NCBI RefSeq assembly: GCF_030704535.1 | Contig: NC_081813.1 | Coordinates: forward strand, 7,006,501-7,070,500 | Source of the DNA: Vitis vinifera | Taxonomy: Eukaryota > Streptophyta > Magnoliopsida > Vitales > Vitaceae | Direction of reading: 5' to 3' | DNA: 64,000 bases | Part shown: positions 10,301-21,906 of the stretch, piece after piece | Numbering within the stretch: the stretch's first letter is position 1 | How the letters are laid out: every line of letters starts with the position of its first letter | Translations under genes and position numbers: made by a program | Notes under the pieces: model-generated | What the model was told of the DNA's origin: nothing | The model's database searches: none | What the model saw: only the letters and a program-made list of their open reading frames with translations

Positions 10301-13000
10301 CGATATCATTTGCTTCCACTTTTTATATATTTGCATTATTTGGGGGAATATTGTGACATCATCTTTATCTGGGGTTTATTTATTTTACAAAAAATTAAAC
10401 AAAAAAAAAAGAAAAAAAAGAAAAGAAAAGGAGAATACATTTATGGGTCACACTTCGAAATTTTATAGGTCACCAATTCATTCCCCTAACTAAGATTCAT
10501 TCATAAATTGAAATCTAATTTAAAATTGATATTCTAATAAATTTGATAACTATTGTTCCATTTTTTCCTAACAAGATGGAAAATTAATCATTAGGGTGAT
10601 GAACCCCCATTGTATTAGTAAATGGGAGTGGTGCTTGCTTCCAACCCTACCAATACACCGTCAATTTACACAACTCAAAGCCCATGATTGAGGGTCCCTT
10701 AATCATAAAGGTTAAAACAAGATTAGATCAAAAGTTTCAAGGGGCAAAAAAAAAAAAGGGGGAAAAAGAAAAAGAAAGAGGAAAGATAATAATGCATGAG
10801 CATTGACTTGATGGTACTTAAAAGGAAGAAGATCTGAGATGATCCATAACGTGACTTGGGGACCTAAGGTGGTGGAATCAACGGTGGAGATTTTATGTTT
10901 TGTGATTGTGATGAACGTGGGGCGTGGGATGGAGGGCTAGCAAAAGCATTTTATATGGATATGGGATGTAAATAAACCTGGAGATGTTGAGAGGTGGGGA
11001 CGTATCCATATGAAAATAATCTAGCGATCATGCTTTACAGTACACACGCGTGCGCGTCAACAGTGATCATGTACGTCCATTTGTGGGCCCTTCAATTATA
11101 GGGAACATGGGGTCTTTTCGGAAATGTTCCTCTGCTTGCTTCTGCAGGATAGCTCTGTGCACTTTCCAAATATTAATGATCATGAGTAATGTATTTTTGA
11201 ATCTGGTTTTTTTTCCAACTGTGTCCTCTTTTTGATTTGCTTTTTTGGAAGGCAAAATCTTTGTGTCTTTATTGAATCAACTTGTTTAATACAAAGGGAA
11301 ATGTTGACGTAACTTTGCAAAGTACAAATAAATAAGATTAAGGTATAAGATATAAAAAAATAGGACTGTATATAAATAACGAAACTTAAAAATATATATA
11401 TGATGCTAGTGATATTTTTTCGGTAGGCATCATATTGTAACAGAATTGTAATACAAACCCTAAAATTACATTACTTTTTTTTAAATTAATTTAGGATACA
11501 TTTCTTATTTTGTATTTTTAAATTTTAAAACTTTTATATAAAATAGAATATTTTACATACAAAGTATAAATTTACGTTATGTCTTCAAAAATTATTTTAA
11601 AAGTTTAAAAATTAATAGAATAATTTTTTTAATATCTCAAATTTCTTTAAAATAATTTTTAAAATCATTACTCGTTAAATGTAATTTTGTAGATATTCTT
11701 ATATCTTATCTAAAAATCACTATTATTTTTTTATTTTAAGACTAAATACAAAAAATGTATCTGAGTTGACACTTTTTTTTTTATTTGATTAAATTTTTAT
11801 TCTATTAAGATTATTTTTAAAATTAAAACAGTTTTTTAAATATTATTTTTGGTGCACTCAATGCTCAATTAGATTTAGTTTGCCCACTATCAATTCTTCT
11901 ATTTCTTTTTAGAGGCAAATGCCCATGATCACATGATCGAGTGTCTCAACTTACTGATACACGCATGGAAACTTGTTCTAATCATGTGCTTTAAGGACAC
12001 ATTTCGTATTCATGCCCCTAGAATTACATCACATTCCTTCTTATTTCAAGACCCACATTCTAATTGTTGTCGGATGCCAACCATTAACTTCAGTAAAATG
12101 TCAACTCTAGATGCTTCTACCTAGTTGTATTGAATGAATAACTTTGTCAATATATCAATTTCGGATGCTTCTACCGATGGTAAGATGCCACATCAGTCCC
12201 AAATGGCAATGCTCGACACACAATGATAATTTAAAATATATTTAAAAGTAATTTCAATAAAAATGGATATATATCATCCCACCCAAAAGCAATGGAGTCA
12301 TTCAAGTTGGCTATTAGGTTTTGACCTCATTGCTATCTTAACAACAAAAAATATATATATATATATATAAAGTAGGAAGTTGAAACGAAGCTATCATTGA
12401 AATAGAAGCATCAAAACATTGGATTCATAATCGGTTTGTTGAAGACAAATCTTAACCAACTTTATCTTTGAAAATTTATTAGAAAATGTTTGAAGCATTC
12501 AAAACAAAAATCGATGTATTGTCTTGGTATGAACGAGTAGAAAATGCTAGGCCTATTATTTTTCTATTAATAATCTATTAAATATGTGTTTTTTTAGATT
12601 TGATTACTACCCCAATGTTTTGATTGCCTCGTGTAAATTTTCGAATAGTGGAGATTACCAATTTCATAAATACTCAATGGACAACCTGACATTTTCCTAC
12701 AAATATATTATATAATATTTTTATATAAAAAAAATAATTTTATATGAAAAAACAATTCAACATTTTTAGTTGAAAAAATATCTACCATCTAACATTAGGA
12801 AAAAGGCATAGGGTTTGGTTGGGTCAATATGGGGTACAGGTGGACTCGTCTCGACCAATGCCTTCCGTAATGTCTCTGTCACCACACCATTTAAAACTCT
12901 GCTGTCTCCGGACAAACCCGTTGTTTAAATCAAAATACAATTGAAAAAAATAAAAAAATGGAACAAATCCAATAGTCAACGTGATGAGTCAAATCAAGGG
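7346..13000. other. Long AT-rich intergenic DNA
   Basis: I find no supportable gene in this 5.6-kb stretch. The left part may continue the Copia fossil without recognisable protein. At 8,820-8,985 the words 'agttgatttt' and 'tgatcaa.tggtgat' recur two to three times. At 10,380-10,440 and 10,745-10,790 there are A/G-rich tracts. Short open frames at 9,431, 10,161, 11,050 and 11,933 show no homology I can name and lack splice or promoter context. Confidence 0.45.
12350..12369. repeat. (AT)n microsatellite
   Basis: About ten uninterrupted AT dinucleotides follow a short A run. The tract is likely length-polymorphic. Confidence 0.85.
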
Positions 13001-13311
13001 CTGTGATCACCCAATCATGTTGATATCCAATCTTTAGATTCCCGCTGAGATCAGAGATCCGCTGACATCACACGGCTCATAGTGTGGGCCCACCCTACGC
13101 ATGCTGCTCCACACCGCAGAGTAATTGCTCTATGTACGGAGGACATTTATGGTGTATCATGCGGGTACGCACACTTCTGTATGCACATTTATAATGACCC
13201 ATCCATGGAGGAAACAAAGACACAATAGAGGAAATACCTGGAGGTGATCTGAGCCATTCATTTAATAGAAGGGGCCCACACTAGGGCCGACCTTGATATT
13301 ATGAGGAGGTG

Positions 13312-13320
13312 ACACGTGGG
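13312..13320. promoter_or_regulatory. G-box/ABRE-like element ACACGTGGG
   Basis: A perfect CACGTG core with ABRE-type flanks sits in a locally GC-richer patch (about 13,020-13,540), followed directly by a GGGCC word. It is about 1.05 kb upstream of the APT start codon, so a regulatory role for that gene is possible but unproven. G-boxes are bound by plant bZIP and bHLH factors. Confidence 0.3.
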
Positions 13321-14258
13321 CCGGTTGAGGCAGAGGACGATCCTGGGGACCACCACCAATATCCCGGATCTTCTCCCACTTGATTCTCTGCAATCCGCAG
13401 CCGTAATTCTTGAAATTATCAAAAATGCCCTTTTCTCGATTTTGTCAAAGGTGTATGTTTGGAGTTCCACCGCTTCTAATGATCTCCACTGTCCATTTCA
13501 GTCGTTTCGATTCAGCCGTCGGATGCCAAGACTATCGACCAAATTCAAAACTTTAATTGATTGAGTTTATTTAAAATTTAAATAAAAATATAATACAAAT
13601 GAGTATTTTTCAATTTTTTTTAATTTAGACAAAATATTTAAAAAAAATATTAATTTAAAAATAAATAAATTTATTTATTTAATATTTTAAAAAAGAAATA
13701 GTTAGTCAAATTCAAAATCATTAATTTGATGTGGAAATCATGGAAGATAAAGTCATTGGACATTTGGTAATAAATTATATAACATGTCAAATAAGGACTC
13801 ATATATGAGTAAGAATTACTCTTTCATGATTGCATAATCTTGAAGGAAAATGATTAATTCATGAAATTTGATTCAAGAAATGATTAGTGAATAAATGATA
13901 GAACATGGGGTGTAATCTTCTACAAAAATTAAAACCTTTCTATGGAAATAAACCCAGGTGAGATTAAGAAATTTATCTAAAGAATTTTGAAAAATGAAAA
14001 CAAAAATCATCTATGTGTTAGTGTTATTACAGAGGGTTAGGATTAGGAAAAGGGTTTAACATGAACATGAAAGCACTGAATCCTTGCTATTGGGGATTAA
14101 ATAATGGGAAAACAATAAAAAACAGTGATTATAAATCATAAGCACTTGGCAGTTGGATCTTCTTCAGTGGTGCTTCGGCCAACAAAGATATATTATTTTT
14201 GAGGCCTCTCCCTCTCACACTCAACTCTTTCCTTGTTTGGACTTTGGAGTGAGAAACA

Positions 14259-14275
14259 AGAGAGAGAGAGAGAGA
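14259..14275 (+). repeat. (GA)n tract in the APT 5' leader
   Basis: A pure AG/GA run lies about 85-100 bases before the APT start codon in purine-rich DNA, where the 5' UTR is expected. A TATAAAT word at 14,130-14,136 could be the TATA box. GA-rich leaders are common in plant housekeeping genes, and some recruit GAGA-binding (BBR/BPC) proteins. Confidence 0.6.
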
Positions 14276-14358
14276 GGGGGTTGGACTTGTGTTTGGGAGG
14301 GAAAAAGCTCAGAGAGACACCCAAGTGGGAGAGAAAGCGGATGGAAAAAAAGAGAGAG

Positions 14359-17300
14359 ATGTTTGCAGGTGAGAATGGGTTGCAAGGAGACCCAAGGCTG
14401 AAGGCCATATCAGAAGCCATTAGAGTGGTGCCTCACTTCCCAAAGCAAGGTCTTTTCTTTGTTTTTCTGGGTCTATTGTATTATGTTTCTTTGTGGGGTG
14501 TTTGTTCATTTGAATGATTTTTTTTTTCTTTTTTTTTTGTGCCTTTCTCCTCTTTGGTTTTGGGGTTTAGGTATCATGTTTCAAGACATAACAACTCTGT
14601 TACTGGATCACAAGGCCTTCAAGGACACTGTTGATATCTTTGTTGATCGTTACAGGGACATGGGCATCTCTGTCGTGGCTGGTATACTCTCTCTTTCACA
14701 CCCATTTCTTTCTTATTTTTTTAGTCTTGAAGTCTTCTCCTTTCTATATCTAATTTGGGACAGAGGGTTTAATGGGATTACCATTTGTCAAGTGGCATGA
14801 TGGCCTTATTTTTCTTTAATACTTGTTTTCATTTCTTTTTTGAATCTTTTGCTAGTGATTGGTAATGTTATCAAGTGGGTTAGAAGGGAAAGTTTTTCCC
14901 TTTTAAGAAATTTTTGTTTTCATTTCTCACTTTCAAGCTCATAAACACTAATGGGGAGAGACGACTTTGTGTGAACACTTTCATTAGTGGAATCTCTCTT
15001 TTTCCTTTTTTCCTTTTTGTTCATCATTTCTTGTTTTCATCTTTACTTCTTCTTGGGTTTCAAAACCAGGTGCTCTGTGAAATATATTTCAATGGCTTAC
15101 AATGTGATTTTCGGCCCTCATATGAAAGAGCAAATTGTCACAATCATATCTTTTTTCTTTCTTTTAATTCATTGTCTATTTTCATTGTATGTCCCTCTTT
15201 TTTGTTTATTTGTTCCTGTTCCTATTCTGTTCCTCCAGGAGAGTATTTTATTTGACTGGTTTCTTAGATTGATTAATAGAACAAGAATGTGGCTCATCGA
15301 TCTTATAATTGTTATGGTTGATGAACTGCAGAAATTTCTTGTTGATCTGGACTGACCTGAGATTTCCTGTACTATGGTATCATCTTCATGAATTGGTCAT
15401 CATAGTATTTATTGTTTGCTTGCTATGGCTGATAATATGGGCTAGGCATTCTGGACATGGGGTGAAATTTGAGAAGTTATAGCCTTAAAGTATTTGAAGA
15501 AAGGGAATGCCGTAAGTTAGTCACAATTTGCAATTCAACCTGTGTGTCACCCTGTAAATTTGAAAATTATGAACAATGCCATTATGTCAGTGCTCTAGTT
15601 TCCTAGGAAACAGAAGAAGAAATAAATTGCTTAAAGTATGGGCTGGCGTTTGGCCTCTGGTCATCTGATAAATTTGTCTAACTCATAAAATTGACCCATT
15701 TAATAGTTGATACTCAACGGTTAAGAGTGGGTAAAGGAATTTTTTATGACTACTGCCTGAAGTTTGTAATTCTATGGTCTGTTTGATGCCTGCTCACAAT
15801 TTTAAATGACATTCTAGGAGTTGAAGCGAGAGGATTCATGTTTGGTCCTTCTATTGCTTTGGCCATTGGAGCAAAATTCGTTCCTCTTCGGAAACCTAAA
15901 AAGTTGCCAGGTATGCCTTTATGTCAAAATGAAACTATGCTTGCCGGCCCTCATAATTATATGAAATTTGCTCTCTATTTTGGAACAGTGGACTTAGATT
16001 TCGCATACCTTTTGGTAGCCAAAGTTTTGGTGAATGAAATGCTATTGAAAAACTCTCTCATCGCAAAACTGTCTCATAGTGCCCAATTGGCTCATGTGAT
16101 ATTTGAATTCCTTTCATTTTATTAGGTGGACAAGTATTATAAGTAGCTTTTACTTTTTATGATTGAATCAAACTCTTTTCTATGGATTCTGAGTTCAAAC
16201 CTTCAAAATTTTGAATTTAGGAGAAGTTATTTCTGAAGCATATGTTCTGGAATATGGAACCGACCGTTTAGAAATGCATGTTGGAGCTGTTCAACCTGGG
16301 GAACGAGCATTGGTGATTGATGATCTGATTGCTACAGGTGGGACCCTCTGCGCAGCGATAAAACTATTAGGTAAGGACCTGGAGGCCCTTCTAATGTTTC
16401 TACTATTCTGTTTTGTTTGTTTGTTGGTTCTCTGGTTAACATTATTATGCTTGGAAATGCTGCTAACTAGAACGTGTGGGAGCTGAAGTAGTAGAATGTG
16501 CATGCGTTATCGGGTTGCCTGAGGCTAAGGTAATGGTGTACATTTAACGTTTTATATGTTTTTGCTCTTGTTAATTTTAGATAGATGGTTCAACCTCTAA
16601 TTAACATTTTTGGATGGCTTGTGATCAAATTAGCATTTATAGTGATGCTGTTTGCCCAAAGTTTCAGTTCTCTGATGGATGAATTTGAAGTTGGTGAATT
16701 ATTATGTCAGTACTACATGAAAGGGTTGGGCCTAAGCATTTCTATAGCTAGTCAAGTTGGTGCATCATATGGTTCTGTGCTTAACATCTAACCTTACTTT
16801 ATTTAGTAGTAGCTGCATCAATTGCTAACAAGTGGGTATCATGCATGCAACCGTGAGCTGCTACCTGGTCTGTTTTCGAGACCTTGTAGTAGTTGATACA
16901 AACTTGAAAGTAATACTGAAACCATTTCTAGTGAAGCTACCCTATCTAGTAAATATTTTAGGAAAAAGAAGAGAGAATGTGCTTTGTCATTTGGGTCACA
17001 TGGATGTTCTGAGTAACCTATCTTTTCTGCCAGTGTGTAGTTACGGTAGTATCGATTAACTGGCCATGTCTTGTATCTGAGATGTTATTGATGATACTTC
17101 TGACCAACCTCTTTTTCTTTTTCTGGTTTGTTTTTGTTGTTTTTAAAAAGAAACAAACATCTTCATCCATTAAATGATAAATACAACTAGAATAGGATGA
17201 GCAATTCTTTAAAGATGTATGTTGCTCAGAAAGTAACCAAGTACCCTTCGCCTAAAAAAAAAACTAGCTCCATCCTCACAAGGAATAAAACCAAGGTACA

Positions 17301-17870
17301 CACAGTAGAGATACTTTATACATTCCAGGGGGAAGAAAATCTCTAACAAAAGAGACCAAACACATTGCTTCTTGTTTGTCTAACTGGTCTGTGACTGGAT
17401 TAGCTGAATGAGGAACCCAAACGGAGCAACCCAACTCACTACCAACATATATGACTGACCCTTCTTTTCTCACTGATACCAATTTCCATATTGTTTATTT
17501 ATTTATTTTTGTGTGATGAATGGTTCACCTGATTTTTCCCACCTATTGTATGATTTTGTTTTTATCTCCTTTTATCTAAATTTAGCTTAACTCTATATTT
17601 GATCCATCCAAATTAATGAAGGATTTTCATGAATGGTGTAGCCCTTTGACACAGTTCCTCAGTTTCTGGTTTAATATTAATGAAATATCAATGCTCTATA
17701 ACTCATTAGGGAAAAGTGGTACTGTGGTTTCTCTTCTGAGCTGAGCTTGCTAAACTGGATTTTAATGTTGTCTTGCTGTAGTAGCTTGGGTCTAATGAGT
17801 ATGTGCTTTGCAGGGACAGTGCAGGTTAAACGGAAAGCCATTGTACATCCTTGTGGAGCCCCGCAAGTAG
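14359..17870 (+). CDS. APT5: Adenine phosphoribosyltransferase (APT5-like)
   Basis: The enzyme converts adenine plus PRPP to AMP and pyrophosphate. In plants this is purine salvage, and some isoforms also inactivate cytokinin bases. Six exons (14359-14449, 14571-14681, 15818-15910, 16221-16370, 16471-16529, 17814-17870), all GT-AG and phase-consistent, encode 186 residues, the usual APT length. The PRPP-binding motif [11 protein letters not shown] is at residues 130-140. The RKPKKLPG loop precedes exon 4, and the N-terminal [19 protein letters not shown] helix is intact. No transit peptide is visible, so the product is likely cytosolic. I chose the ATG at 14,359 because the resulting [14 protein letters not shown] start resembles my recollection of plant APT5. 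An in-frame ATG at 14,341 would add six charged residues. Intron 5 (about 1.3 kb) carries a probable retroelement scrap. Paralogue assignment (APT5 rather than APT3/4) is from memory. Confidence 0.93.
17140..17482 (-). mobile_element. Probable LINE RNase H-end fragment in APT intron 5
   Basis: On the minus strand an open stretch (17,482 down to 17,276) ends like the RNase H tail of plant LINEs: [18 protein letters not shown] resembles the family pattern R-x-x-N-x-x-A-D-x-L-A-K-x-G. It is followed by a pre-3'-end pattern and an A-rich end (T-rich on plus) near 17,140. It is antisense to APT and lies wholly inside intron 5. The match is short, so the call is tentative. Confidence 0.4.
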
Positions 17871-20400
17871 ACAATTGTTGTCATGGTATTATTCTAAACC
17901 TCTTTTGATTCTCAAATTTGATAAAGAATTTTGGTCCCATGCATTTAAAGAATTGTGTAAATTTATGATGTTAGATGGCAGTGTATGACTTGTCAGTCTG
18001 GATGGTTTTACGTGGCATTATTAGCTGCATATGAATTGATGAATCTACTCAGTATTGGTAAATCTACTACTATACTAGATGGTATATGTGCTATGCAACA
18101 GTGGGGTCATTGCACCAAGAAAGGTGAAGGAATGTGAGAAATTTGTGCATGTATGCACGCTCGTGTGGTTGTGGGGGAACTTTTCTGTAAATGGTTAAGA
18201 GTAGTTAAAAAAACGCAATTGAAGTGGGTCGAGGCTATCGAAAATGTCTTGCTCTATATACAAAATGTCAATAAATAATTTTTTGAACCAACAAGACACG
18301 TAGAAGAATAAAGATGTCCATTAGTTTTCTTGTTGGTTCTTAGATATTTTCTATATACAACATGAATTATTAATCTAACAGTTCTCGGAAAATTCTAAGT
18401 AAAATATGGTGGCTCTTTATATTGAAACATGCTTTGTCGGTTCCCCTAAGCATTATCCAGGTCATCCTCGCTTCTGATAACTGAATTCATGCTTACAAAT
18501 CATGAGGGTTATAAAGCTTTGTCTAGGGCTACTGTGAATGTAAGCCACTTGTGGAATTCTGATCAACTTAATTATTTAAGAAAAGTAGTCCAATTTTATT
18601 GTCGTAAAAATAATTTACAAAATATTCTAGATATTGCAAAAAAATTCCAGATTATTCAAAACATTTACTATGGATTATTCTTGAATGGTAACATTGGCTT
18701 CTTTTTTCAATATATGTTTCTTCTCCCATGCAGAATCGATCTTCCAAGTCTTTCCTTTTTATTCCTTATCCTTTATTGAATTAGTGCCTTCTTGCTCTAG
18801 TTTCATGCTGTTTTCATGATATTTATTATTAAATCAAACATAATTTCTTTAGTGGGAATTGAGAGCGTATGGTATATTCTACATCCTATAGAAATTGATT
18901 GAGAAATTATAAAAAAACCATTGAAGATTTACTTGTAGCCTGAGCTTTATATGAGGTGAAAGCCTCTTATGGTCTCTATAATGATTATGGGAAAACTTAC
19001 AGTTGAGGTATGTGTCTTTCTCTTTTGTATGTATTTTTTGTTTGGAAACTATGAAGCTCAACTTCATTGTTTCTACTACATCGAGATGGTCTTAACATTG
19101 AACCATGTGATCCATAACCATTCCTTGCTTCCATCAAGTAGAACTATCGTGGGTTTTGTACTTAAGAGTAGGCCATGAAATAGTTTGTGAACATGTAAAC
19201 CAAATGCAAGCTATGCTTCCAGAGCTTTTCTGCTCATTGAGCTACTTGGTGTTACCATGGGAAGGATGAATGGTGTTAACTGTGTTGCTTTGGTCCTGTC
19301 TCAGTGGGAACAATTTATCCATGCATGCGGTATCGAACAAGCTCCCTCCCTTCTGTTGTCAACCAATCTAAAAATGTCGGTCTTAAAACAACACCCTAAC
19401 CCCTGAAATACTATATAGCCCATGTGAGCCGGAAATGAAGTTGGGTTGGGAAATTTTAGCAAGTTGAAATATGACATGCCTGTGTACTTGTTGGATTCCA
19501 TGGAATCCAAAGGTTGTGTGATTCTCTGTATTAAGTCTGGTTCATTATGCTTCTGCTTGGTGCCTGGTTCTCAAAGTTGAAGAATACCTGGCATCTTATT
19601 AGTACCAAACCCTGGCTTTTCCACCATTGATTTCTTAACGAACAACCCTACTTACTAACATCTTGAACTTGTATGAAACATAACAGGTGGATGGTTTTTG
19701 TAGTTCTACTTTTGGTACAAGTTGCTATATCATTTTTGACATGCATGTCTTGTGGTTTTTCCAGTGACAAGAGGCTCAGTCATTTGAAGTATCACCTATT
19801 ACTGGGATTGTGGGCTGTGGTGCCCTGCAAGCAAAGCTCAGCTCCCCTTGTGGATCATCTTCTCAATGAGGCATGCTCTCACAAAGCTCCATTTGTGCAA
19901 TTTTCTGGTTCTTGAGTCAAGTCAGTCTAGTGAAGAATCCTCTCCTTTTGTAGGCGCTTGTGCCTTTTCTTTCTTTTCTTTTCCCTTTTTTTTCCTTCTT
20001 TTATTGTAGTTTTAATCAGAAATGGGGATGAAATGGCTGAGAAGCAGTGGGCGGGCAGCAATTGCCTATATTCAATTTGTTAAATTTGTACCCAACTCTG
20101 AATTTTCAAGAATGTATTGATTGTGTACGCCTATTCCACCACCATCTCAAGCCTGCTTTAGTCTTCTCTGTTGCCTCTCTCATGGAGTTCATGAGATTTG
20201 GAAGGATCTGTATTGAAAAGCAATCCCACATTAAACCTCTGCCACATGGGTCTTTGGCTCTGCAACTGCTCAGGTGGAGCATGAGGGTTTTCGGGATCCT
20301 GGATTTGTAACCGCCGCTTAAGTAGATTGGAAGCTTTCGCTTCTGTAATCATCATTGTTGGAAGTATTTGAATCATGTTTCTTCAAGGAAAAAAGAAAAA
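17871..20400 (+). other. APT downstream region, possible spliced 3' UTR
   Basis: There is no protein-coding gene I can defend. Fifteen bases past the APT stop there is a potential donor (atg|gtatta, intron from about 17,886). A good acceptor (tttttccag) at about 19,764 begins a GC-richer, gene-like 600 bases to about 20,370. This could be a 3' UTR exon of APT separated by a ~1.9-kb intron, or leftover of another gene. Frames at 18,489, 19,673 and 20,047 show no recognisable domain. Confidence 0.3.
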
Positions 20401-20639
20401 GAAAAAAGAAATTAATGTTCTTCGCAATTTTCGTATAAACTTACCTTAAAAACATAATAATTTTTAAAAATTATTTAAACAAAATCATGCCAGCCTTTTT
20501 TTCAAAATTTGAAAATTCTAATAACCGTTGTTTCAAAGATAAGGTGAGCCCCCCCCTTTTTTTTTTTTTAAATAAAATTTTATATTTTATATTTTAAAAT
20601 CAAAACAAAATAAGCCCATCTCAAGAATCAAATTATTTT

Positions 20640-21240
20640 TTAAAAAAACATTAAAAGTTGGTTTGGTTCATGTTTTAGACTATTCTTAAAATTCCTATGA
20701 AACAGGTTTTAAAACTTTGTTTAATAGTGATTTTAATAAGTGCTTTTTAATTCTTTTAATTTTTTTTTTATGTATTAAAAATGTTAAAAATGTTTCTTGA
20801 AATCATTGTCAAACACATTTTAAAAGTCCATTAGATAGTAACGGTAAAAAACACTTTTTACCTTTTAAGCACAGTACGTGTGATAGTGATTTTAGGAAGT
20901 ATTTTTAAATTTATAACACTTGAATGATGAAAATTTTCGAGTATTAAAGTATATTTGGAAGTGATTTTAGAAAGTATTTATGACATTTCTAATATTTGAA
21001 ATTTTTTATCTTTTAAGTATAAAAAATTGTAAAAACATTTCTCAAAATTATTATTAAACACGCTTTTAAAAATATTAAAAGTGTTTCCTAAAATAATTGT
21101 CAAACAAACTCTTATTTCCACTTATAAATGTTAGAAAATATTAGAAGTGTTTTCTAAAAACGCTTTTTACTTTTAAGTACTTTAAGGTGTTAGAAAAATT
21201 TAGAAGTACTTTTTAAAATCTACGGTAACATAAAACCTAA
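20640..21240. repeat. MITE-like block of recurring motifs
   Basis: Within 600 bp the words 'tttaaaagt', 'agaagt.cttttta' and 'tgtcaaaca' recur on both strands. The block starts with a 'ggtttggttcatgtttta' end. This is typical of a rearranged non-autonomous DNA transposon. I could not fix the terminal repeats or target duplication. Confidence 0.4.
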
Positions 21241-21260
21241 TTTCAGACAAAAAATGATTT

Positions 21261-21384
21261 AATAAATTTAGACTATATTTGATTCCAGGAAAGTTTGAGA
21301 GGAAATATAAAAAAAAAAATAGAGAGAAAACAAAAAGAAAACCAATAAAAAAAATAAAAAGTAAATTTAAAATCAACAAATTAT

Positions 21385-21416
<32 letters not shown>

Positions 21417-21502
21417 TCTATAATAAAATTAAATATGCAAAAATTAATTTTTTAATATATTTTTTTCTTTCCTTTAATACTTTTTGAGAATCAAACATAA
21501 TA
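21261..21502 (+). repeat. Tourist-like MITE, copy 2
   Basis: The block runs from 'gactatatttgattcc' to 'gaatcaaacataata', so the ends are inverted relative to each other. A TTA trinucleotide lies at both edges, as expected for PIF/Harbinger target duplication. The interior has the family's A/G-rich left part ('aggaaatataaa..agagag') and T-rich right part. It contains an (AT)n tract and lies about 0.3 kb upstream of the CUE-gene TATA box. Confidence 0.5.
21386..21409. repeat. (AT)n microsatellite inside MITE copy 2
   Basis: About twelve AT/TA units followed by a T run. It is likely length-variable. Confidence 0.85.
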
Positions 21503-21805
21503 TTAAAATAAAAGAAATTTAAATTCAATAATTTTTTTATATCAATTAACTAAAATAATTTTGATCATAAAAGTTTTTATTTGAGTTTGAAAAAGAGTTG
21601 TTGATGAAGTTTCAAAAATATTGAAGGGTTTCTTGTCACCTAATTTTTCCATTTCTATTTTTAGGAAAATATCTCGATCCAAATTTGATTTCTTGGTCAA
21701 GAAATGGCAAAAAAAAAAAAAAAAAATAGCAACGCACATGGCCCACAGGAGGCGTGGGTCCCAATGAGGTGTCGGACGGGTTTAAGCACCGTCAGAAAAT
21801 GATGG

Positions 21806-21814
21806 TATAAAAAC
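21806..21814 (+). promoter_or_regulatory. TATA box of the CUE-domain gene
   Basis: TATAAAAAC lies 100 bases upstream of the start codon at 21,907, leaving a 5' leader of about 70 bases. The surrounding 150 bases are clearly less AT-rich than the MITE to the left and include a cacatggcccac motif, consistent with a compact core promoter. Confidence 0.55.
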
Positions 21815-21906
21815 TAAAAAGGAAAACAGAGGGCGAGAAATGTCTGTCCCTTTTGAAGTCGCAGTGAAAGTGTGAAGTGAGATAGCAGAGACACAACAGA
21901 GCAAAA

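Noticed and set aside
10161..10493. 110-codon open frame
   Set aside because: Composed of Ile/Phe/Tyr/Lys-rich residues from AT-rich DNA with a poly-Lys run. No family similarity.
13316..13564. 82-codon plus-strand open frame and overlapping minus frame in the GC-richer island
   Set aside because: No recognisable domain, no promoter or splice context, and both strands are open at once, which suits base composition rather than a gene.
14459..15355. Three open frames of more than 110 codons on plus
   Set aside because: They lie in introns 1 and 2 of the APT gene and overlap its exon 2 partly; they are T-rich (Phe/Leu/Ser) intron translations.
19673..20310. Possible short protein gene after APT
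   Set aside because: The frames have no conserved domain and no start context. The region is better explained as 3' UTR or flank.
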